The notes beneath the pieces are model-generated. The model was not told where the DNA came from and made no database searches. It worked only from the letters and a program-made list of their open reading frames with translations. Of a stretch of DNA of 16,377 nt, positions 15,116 to 16,377 are shown piece after piece; positions within the stretch are counted from its first letter, which is position 1, and every line of letters starts with the position of its first letter. The DNA is taken from assembly GCA_002472565.1 (NCBI GenBank), contig DKSK01000021.1:1553-17929 (forward strand). Direction: 5' to 3'. The position numbers and the translations under genes are program-made. The stretch is from Bacteroidales bacterium UBA7258. Its GTDB lineage: Bacteria; Bacteroidota; Bacteroidia; Bacteroidales; UBA932.

Positions 15116-16338
15116 TGGCTGGCACTAAAAAAAACGGAAGCTCGAGGCATTGCATGTTCTGCGGTCGCCCTGAGTCACAGGTCCCGATGCTCATTCAAGG
15201 TCAGGACGGATACATCTGCACAGATTGTGTGAATCTTATCAACAGCTATCTCCAGGCGAATAAGGCCATGGACAGCGAACCGCTCGGACGCATCGAGAAT
15301 CTCAAGAAGCCAGTCCAGATCAAGGCTTTCCTCGACCAGTACGTGATAGGCCAGGACAGAGCCAAGAAGCTCCTCTCCGTAGCCGTCTACAACCATTACA
15401 AGCGTATCAACCACAATCTCGTCGACAAGCCTGATGACGGGGTCGAACTCGAGAAGAGCAACATCCTCCTTGTCGGGCCGACCGGGACTGGCAAGACCCT
15501 TCTGGCCAGGTCGATAGCCAAGATGCTCGATGTGCCGTTCACCATTGTTGACGCCACGGTGCTGACCCAGGCCGGCTATGTTGGCGAGGACGTTGAGAGC
15601 ATCCTTTCACGTCTTCTCCAGGAAGCCGATTACGACCTGTCCAAGACCGAAAGAGGCATCGTCTTCATAGACGAAATCGACAAGATAGCCAGGAAGGGAG
15701 ACAACCCTTCGATTACCAGGGACGTGTCGGGAGAAGGAGTCCAGCAGGCCCTCTTGAAGCTTCTGGAAGGCAATGTGGTCAACGTACCTCCGCAGGGAGG
15801 CCGCAAGCACCCTGAGCAGGAATTCATCCACGTCAACACGCAGAACATCCTCTTCATCTGCGGCGGCGCCTTCGAGGGTATCGAAAGGCATATCGCCCAG
15901 AGGCTCAACACTCAGGTAATCGGCTTCAATGCCGGCTCCCAGAAAAAGGTGGACAAGGACAACCTGCTGCAATACGTTGAGGCCGAAGACCTCCGCGCTT
16001 ACGGGCTCATCCCGGAAATCATCGGCAGACTTCCTATCGTGACCTATCTCGACCAACTGGACAAAGCTGCCCTGAAGCGCATCCTTACCGAGCCTAAGAA
16101 CGCCATCCTCAAGCAATACACGAAGCTCTTCGAGATGGACGGAATTAAGCTCGAAATCGATCCCGACGTGCTAGACGTAATCGTCGACAGCGCCATGGAA
16201 AAGAAGCTCGGCGCCCGAGGCCTCAGGACCATCTGCGAACAAATCTTCGACGAGGCCATGTTCGAAGCCCCGTCCTCGAGGCGCAAGATCTTCCACGTTA
16301 CCGAAGACTACGCCAAAGAGAAACTCGGTGCTGAATAA
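15115..16338 (+). CDS. clpX: ATP-dependent Clp protease ATP-binding subunit ClpX
   Basis: 407 aa AAA+ unfoldase, hexameric, that recognises tagged substrates and feeds them to ClpP. Domains in order: a C4 zinc-binding domain (C13, C16, C35, C38), Walker A GPTGTGKT (121-128), the pore loop AGYVGED, Walker B IVFIDEIDK, the RKH loop (GGRKHPEQEF), IGRLPIV, and sensor 2 GARGLR. All key residues are present and the length fits the family (about 400-420). The start ATG at 15115 shares its A with the clpP stop (TAATG). The 39 bases after the stop hold nothing identifiable before the window ends. Confidence 0.97.
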   Translation: MAGTKKNGSSRHCMFCGRPESQVPMLIQGQDGYICTDCVNLINSYLQANKAMDSEPLGRIENLKKPVQIKAFLDQYVIGQDRAKKLLSVAVYNHYKRINHNLVDKPDDGVELEKSNILLVGPTGTGKTLLARSIAKMLDVPFTIVDATVLTQAGYVGEDVESILSRLLQEADYDLSKTERGIVFIDEIDKIARKGDNPSITRDVSGEGVQQALLKLLEGNVVNVPPQGGRKHPEQEFIHVNTQNILFICGGAFEGIERHIAQRLNTQVIGFNAGSQKKVDKDNLLQYVEAEDLRAYGLIPEIIGRLPIVTYLDQLDKAALKRILTEPKNAILKQYTKLFEMDGIKLEIDPDVLDVIVDSAMEKKLGARGLRTICEQIFDEAMFEAPSSRRKIFHVTEDYAKEKLGAE

Positions 16339-16377
16339 AATATCTATTTAGAAAATCGGGTGGCGGTATTTCGCCAG

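Overview
The window looks like chromosomal DNA from a Bacteroidota bacterium, most likely Bacteroidales and GC-richer than typical Bacteroides. The evidence is a bacterial serine palmitoyltransferase (sphingolipid synthesis), a lipoprotein signal followed by an acidic C-G-K-E-D stretch, TAnnTTTG promoter elements, A-rich leaders without Shine-Dalgarno sites, and a tig / clpP / clpX cluster. No rRNA, tRNA or CRISPR array was seen. The genus cannot be fixed from this sequence.

Layout. (1) 1-573: C-terminal end of gyrB, cut by the window edge. (2) 676-4822: a tight three-gene + strand unit of serine palmitoyltransferase (spt), a short-chain dehydrogenase that is a good candidate for 3-ketosphinganine reductase, and a PgpH-type seven-TM HD phosphohydrolase (predicted c-di-AMP phosphodiesterase). 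(3) 4873-6609: a two-gene unit of a small lipoprotein and a predicted outer-membrane beta-barrel protein, neither recognised. (4) 6610-12701: a mobile or decaying island. It holds a 161-bp nested palindromic repeat element, an IS21-family element (istB intact, istA with a one-base frameshift, multiple terminal repeats at both ends), a palindrome-rich spacer, a 5'-truncated and frameshifted IS3-family element, and a minus-strand block. That block consists of the broken 5' part of an RHS/YD-like secreted protein, an AT-rich tail segment, and an AT-rich Cys-rich secreted protein. (5) 12992-16338: trigger factor (tig) with its own promoter and a strong intrinsic terminator, then clpP and clpX sharing one base.

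How the parts work together. SPT makes 3-ketosphinganine from serine and an acyl-CoA, and the adjacent SDR could perform the next reduction, so region 2 may be a sphingolipid operon with a c-di-AMP enzyme attached. Region 5 is a standard nascent-chain folding plus ClpXP proteolysis module. Region 4 is an insertion hotspot between conserved blocks. The housekeeping genes are intact, whereas most coding sequences in the island carry indels or truncations.
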